A stretch of DNA of 64,000 nucleotides, taken from Nitrospirota bacterium (GTDB taxonomy: Bacteria > Nitrospirota > Thermodesulfovibrionia > Thermodesulfovibrionales > Magnetobacteriaceae). This document shows, piece after piece, positions 61,340 through 64,000 of the stretch. The notes under the pieces were generated by a model that saw only the letters and a list, made by a program, of their open reading frames with translations, was not told the DNA's origin and searched no databases. A program made the translations under genes and the position numbers. How positions within the stretch are numbered: the stretch's first letter is position 1; each line of letters begins with the position of its first letter. The stretch covers positions 1 to 64,000 of the forward strand of contig JADFXG010000015.1 of NCBI GenBank assembly GCA_015233895.1, in the 5' to 3' direction.

Positions 61340-62794
61340 ATGTCCAATAATATCGTATCTTTTATAAACCGTAGCGGATTGAGCGGCTTTTTAATAATAT
61401 CTTTGTTATTAACCGTTCCGATACTTTTAGCCTCATGTAAGGCCGGTAAGGATTATGTAAAACCGGAGGCGATAGTTCCTACCGACTACAAGGAGGCAAA
61501 TATCTGGAAAAAAGCCGCCAGGCCTCTTGATAATATAACCGCCTGGTGGGAGGTATTTAACGATAGCCAATTGAACGAGTATGAAAAAGAGGTCAGCATT
61601 TCAAATCAAAATCTGATTGTTAAAGAGGCACAATTTAGGCAAGCACGGGCGCTTGTGGATTCTGCAAAGTCGAGGTATTTTCCCTCTGTCGGACTTGGAA
61701 CAGCTGCTGGCCGGTCGCGGTCATCGGAAAACGTATCAAAAGGCGGTACAACATCGTCGGCTTATTCAGTGCCAGTAAGCGGTAGTTGGGATCTTGATCT
61801 CTGGGGCAGCATCAGGCGCACAGTTGAGTCCAATGTGGCAAGCGCACAGGCAAGCTTTGCAGATCTTGAGGCACTTCGCCTTAGCACTCATGCGGAACTC
61901 GCTCAGGACTATTTCCAGCTTTGCACTCTTGACACTCAAAAACAACTGCTTGATGAAACAGTTGAAGTCTATAAAAAAACGCTAGAGATTACAAGAAACC
62001 GTTATGAAAGCGGAGTAGTCTCTAAATCCGATGTACTTCATGCCGAAACTCAGCTGAAAACAACCATTGCTCAGGCCATAGACTTACGCGTGCAACGATC
62101 TGTGCTCGAACATGCAATAGCATTGCTTATGGGCAAGCCGGCATCGTCTTTTTCTATTCCAATTACCCCACTAAAAACCTCAGCACCTGTTATTCCGGCT
62201 GGTGTACCATCGGAGCTGTTAGAACGCAGAGCCGATATCGCTGCTGCCGAACGGAGGGTTGCCGCTTCAAACGCACAAATCGGAGCTGCCGAGGCAGCGT
62301 TTTTTCCTGCCATCACACTTACTTCAAGTGCAGGATATGGAAGCTCGGCAATTCTTAACCTGTTGACCTGGCCAAGCCGTATATGGGCGGTTGGAATGTC
62401 TTTATCAGAAACCATATTTAGTGCCGGGCTCAGAGAGTCGCTTACCGAACAGGCACGGGCAACTTATGATGCCACTGTTGCTCAGTACAGACAAACCGTG
62501 CTTACTGCATTTCAGGAGGTAGAGGACTCTCTGTCCACAATTGATATCCTTACTGCTGAGCAAAAAGCACTGGATGCGGCAGTAAAGGCCTCAGAAGCCT
62601 CTACAGCCGTTGCCCTTAATCAGTACAAAGCCGGTATAATCAGTTATGTTGACCTGATTGCCGTCCAGTCCATAGAGCTTAATAACAAAAAAACTGCTGC
62701 TGATGTTTCAGGCCGCTTAATTACAAACAGTGTGCTTTTAATAAAAGCCCTTGGCGGCCCGTGGAATGTTAATTTGCTGGATAAGGTGACTTAA
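61340..62794 (+). CDS. Outer-membrane efflux lipoprotein, NodT/TolC family
   Basis: 484 residues. The lipoprotein signal ends at LLAS-C (about Cys33). The mature part shows the two repeats of the outer-membrane factor family (long helices with AQASFADLEALRLSTHAELAQ and the second-half equivalent with ERRVAASNAQIGAAEAAFFP), the expected trimeric TolC-like tunnel. It forms the outer-membrane channel of RND or MFS tripartite pumps. No inner-membrane pump or adaptor is encoded beside it in the window. GGAGG precedes the ATG, and the gap to the HicA-like gene is 22 nt. Confidence 0.9.
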   Translation: MSNNIVSFINRSGLSGFLIISLLLTVPILLASCKAGKDYVKPEAIVPTDYKEANIWKKAARPLDNITAWWEVFNDSQLNEYEKEVSISNQNLIVKEAQFRQARALVDSAKSRYFPSVGLGTAAGRSRSSENVSKGGTTSSAYSVPVSGSWDLDLWGSIRRTVESNVASAQASFADLEALRLSTHAELAQDYFQLCTLDTQKQLLDETVEVYKKTLEITRNRYESGVVSKSDVLHAETQLKTTIAQAIDLRVQRSVLEHAIALLMGKPASSFSIPITPLKTSAPVIPAGVPSELLERRADIAAAERRVAASNAQIGAAEAAFFPAITLTSSAGYGSSAILNLLTWPSRIWAVGMSLSETIFSAGLRESLTEQARATYDATVAQYRQTVLTAFQEVEDSLSTIDILTAEQKALDAAVKASEASTAVALNQYKAGIISYVDLIAVQSIELNNKKTAADVSGRLITNSVLLIKALGGPWNVNLLDKVT

Positions 62795-62822
62795 ATCAGG
62801 AAAGAGTGATTCTGTTCTTTTA

Positions 62823-64000
62823 TCATGTGGTTCCATCTGTATTACTAATCATTTTTAAACTTATTAAAAACTCAGCACCACCATCAATATTTCTGACAGT
62901 AAGATTTCCACCCATATTCGTCTCTATAATAGTTTTTGACATATACAGTCCAATACCTGTGCCTTCTGTTTCTTTAGTTGTGAAATAGGGTTCAAATATT
63001 TTCTCTATTACATCGTCCGGTATTCCACCACCGTTGTCCCTTATTGAAACTATAACTCTGGATTTGTCTTCATTATTATATATGTTTATTTCTATAATCC
63101 CGTGTGTTTCATGAGAAATTTTCTTTCTTGAAACTATCGCATCCCTTGAGTTATTTAATATGTTGAGGACTACCTGTTTAAACTCATTTGGATAACCGTC
63201 AATAGACAGTGTTGGCTGTTGTTCAGCTTTTATGGAAATATTGATATCACTTTTGCTAAAAATATTTGTAAACATTGAAAGTAGTTCTTCTATGATTGTT
63301 TTTACATCGAAAGTGACTTTATTTTTTGACGGTATAAAGAAGTTTCTGAAATCATCTATCGTTTTTGCCATAAAATTAACTTGATCCATTATACAACTAA
63401 CTACATCATTAACATATCTATCATCAACTTCACCGTAGGAATATGCGTCTCTTAAATCCTGTATTTTTAGTCCTACAGCGTTAAGTGGCTGTTTCCATTG
63501 GTGTGCTATTAATCCAATCATTTCCCCCATAGACGCCATCTTGGATTGTTGAATCAACATCTGTTCATGGGTTCTGATTTTTTCAATTCCTGCTACTACC
63601 TGAGTCATGAGATGTTCATTTAATGTTTTTAGTTCTTTCTCCATTTTCTTACGTTGCGTGATATCTCGTATTGCTGCCATTCTAATTTTACGCCCTTCAT
63701 GTTCGAGGCTCCTGCCGCATACTTCAACATTTATTATAGTCCCGTCCTTTTTCAGGCACTCCAACTCGTATGGTTTATCATATCCCTCTGAGACATTCTT
63801 CATTATTACCTCACGGTATTGTGGTGTAACAGTGTCATACACTAACATGCCAAGTACCTCCTGGGGAGCATAACCATACATTTCGGCAAGCCGTTTATTG
63901 AAATCTATAATTCGCCCATTTTCAGCAATGGATACCCCCTCAAAGGTTGCATCTAATAACAGACCCAATCTTTTTTCAGCCATACGGCGAGCATCTATCT
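62823..64000 (-). CDS. PAS-domain sensor histidine kinase, running off the right edge
   Basis: The visible part has a PAS domain (FEGVSIAENGRIIDFN...YGYAPQEVLG, PAC repeat ending RDITQRKK), a coiled linker, a phospho-acceptor helix with HQWKQPLNA and an HATPase domain (NILNNSRDAI, DNGGGIPDD, GTGIGL). The frame stays open to base 64000 (I-D-A-R-R before the ATG at 63983), so the true start, and probably additional sensor domains, lie outside. It lacks a receiver domain in the visible part. No response regulator is adjacent. It autophosphorylates on His in response to a signal. Confidence 0.87.
   Translation of the reverse strand, partial: IDARRMAEKRLGLLLDATFEGVSIAENGRIIDFNKRLAEMYGYAPQEVLGMLVYDTVTPQYREVIMKNVSEGYDKPYELECLKKDGTIINVEVCGRSLEHEGRKIRMAAIRDITQRKKMEKELKTLNEHLMTQVVAGIEKIRTHEQMLIQQSKMASMGEMIGLIAHQWKQPLNAVGLKIQDLRDAYSYGEVDDRYVNDVVSCIMDQVNFMAKTIDDFRNFFIPSKNKVTFDVKTIIEELLSMFTNIFSKSDINISIKAEQQPTLSIDGYPNEFKQVVLNILNNSRDAIVSRKKISHETHGIIEINIYNNEDKSRVIVSIRDNGGGIPDDVIEKIFEPYFTTKETEGTGIGLYMSKTIIETNMGGNLTVRNIDGGAEFLISLKMISNTDGTT

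Noticed and set aside
1-64000. tRNA, rRNA, CRISPR arrays and insertion-sequence transposases
   Set aside because: No cloverleaf, rRNA signature, regular repeat-spacer array or transposase motif was noticed on reading; a tRNAscan/ISfinder run would be decisive.

Overview
The window looks like a bacterial chromosome segment from a Gram-negative organism. It encodes lipobox proteins, an outer-membrane barrel, a NodT-type outer-membrane factor and a heptosyltransferase-like enzyme. Base composition is moderate (low-40s % GC by eye, not computed) and TTG/GTG starts are common. Ferredoxin-domain DUF362 proteins, an NfnAB/GltD-like pair, a B12-type radical SAM enzyme and Uma2, HicAB and PIN genes fit an environmental, probably anaerobic or microaerophilic lineage. 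Nitrospirota (for example relatives of Ca. Magnetobacterium) is my guess. It rests on gene style only, not on a marker gene. No rRNA, tRNA or CRISPR array was seen.

Region 1 (1-3.1 kb) holds a 5'-truncated prephenate dehydrogenase (tyrA) fragment on the minus strand abutting a 5'-truncated Uma2 fragment on the plus strand, then a bifunctional aldolase/short-chain dehydrogenase and a small DUF2283 protein.

Region 2 (3.0-43.7 kb) is a large hybrid polyketide/nonribosomal-peptide locus. A sigma70-like promoter at about 2984-3013 precedes about 15 tightly spaced plus-strand genes. The first four (3-hydroxyacyl dehydrogenase, discrete ACP, acyl dehydrogenase, FkbH) form the set known to make hydroxymalonyl-ACP; no FkbG-type O-methyltransferase is present. 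The assembly line is NRPS/PKS-1 (KS-AT-ACP-aminotransferase-C-A-PCP-E-C), NRPS-2 (A-PCP-C-A-PCP-E) and NRPS-3 (C-A-PCP-C-A-PCP-TE). Hand-aligned pockets suggest unknown, acidic, Phe, Gly and aromatic residues, two of them epimerised. My reading of the product is a 2-hydroxy-3-amino-acyl head on a pentapeptide. An outer-membrane barrel, an asparagine synthetase and an Asp/Glu racemase sit between NRPS-1 and NRPS-2. Between NRPS-2 and NRPS-3 lies an unusual accessory block: a ParA-like ATPase lacking the signature lysine, a DUF697 membrane protein, an AlaX-like tRNA-editing protein, a radical SAM protein, an unrecognised protein and a Ser/Thr kinase. It is followed by a strip of decayed toxin-antitoxin loci. 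A secreted beta-lactamase-fold lipoprotein closes the locus.

Region 3 (43.8-52.2 kb) carries an NfnAB/GltD-like pair behind a consensus promoter, a SUMF1-domain protein, a DUF362 ferredoxin protein, two near-identical Uma2 genes flanking a MidA-like methyltransferase, a CNT nucleoside transporter, and HicB with a hicA remnant.

Region 4 (52.3-64 kb) has a surface-glycan/lipid-type run (GT9, DUF362, B12-radical SAM, GT2, phosphohexomutase), a chemoreceptor, an intact HicBA-type pair, a NodT-family outer-membrane factor, and a PAS histidine kinase that runs off the right edge.

A theme of the window is that several toxin genes are broken (1-nt frameshifts or truncation) while their antitoxin partners stay intact, and most of these lie inside or near the biosynthetic locus.
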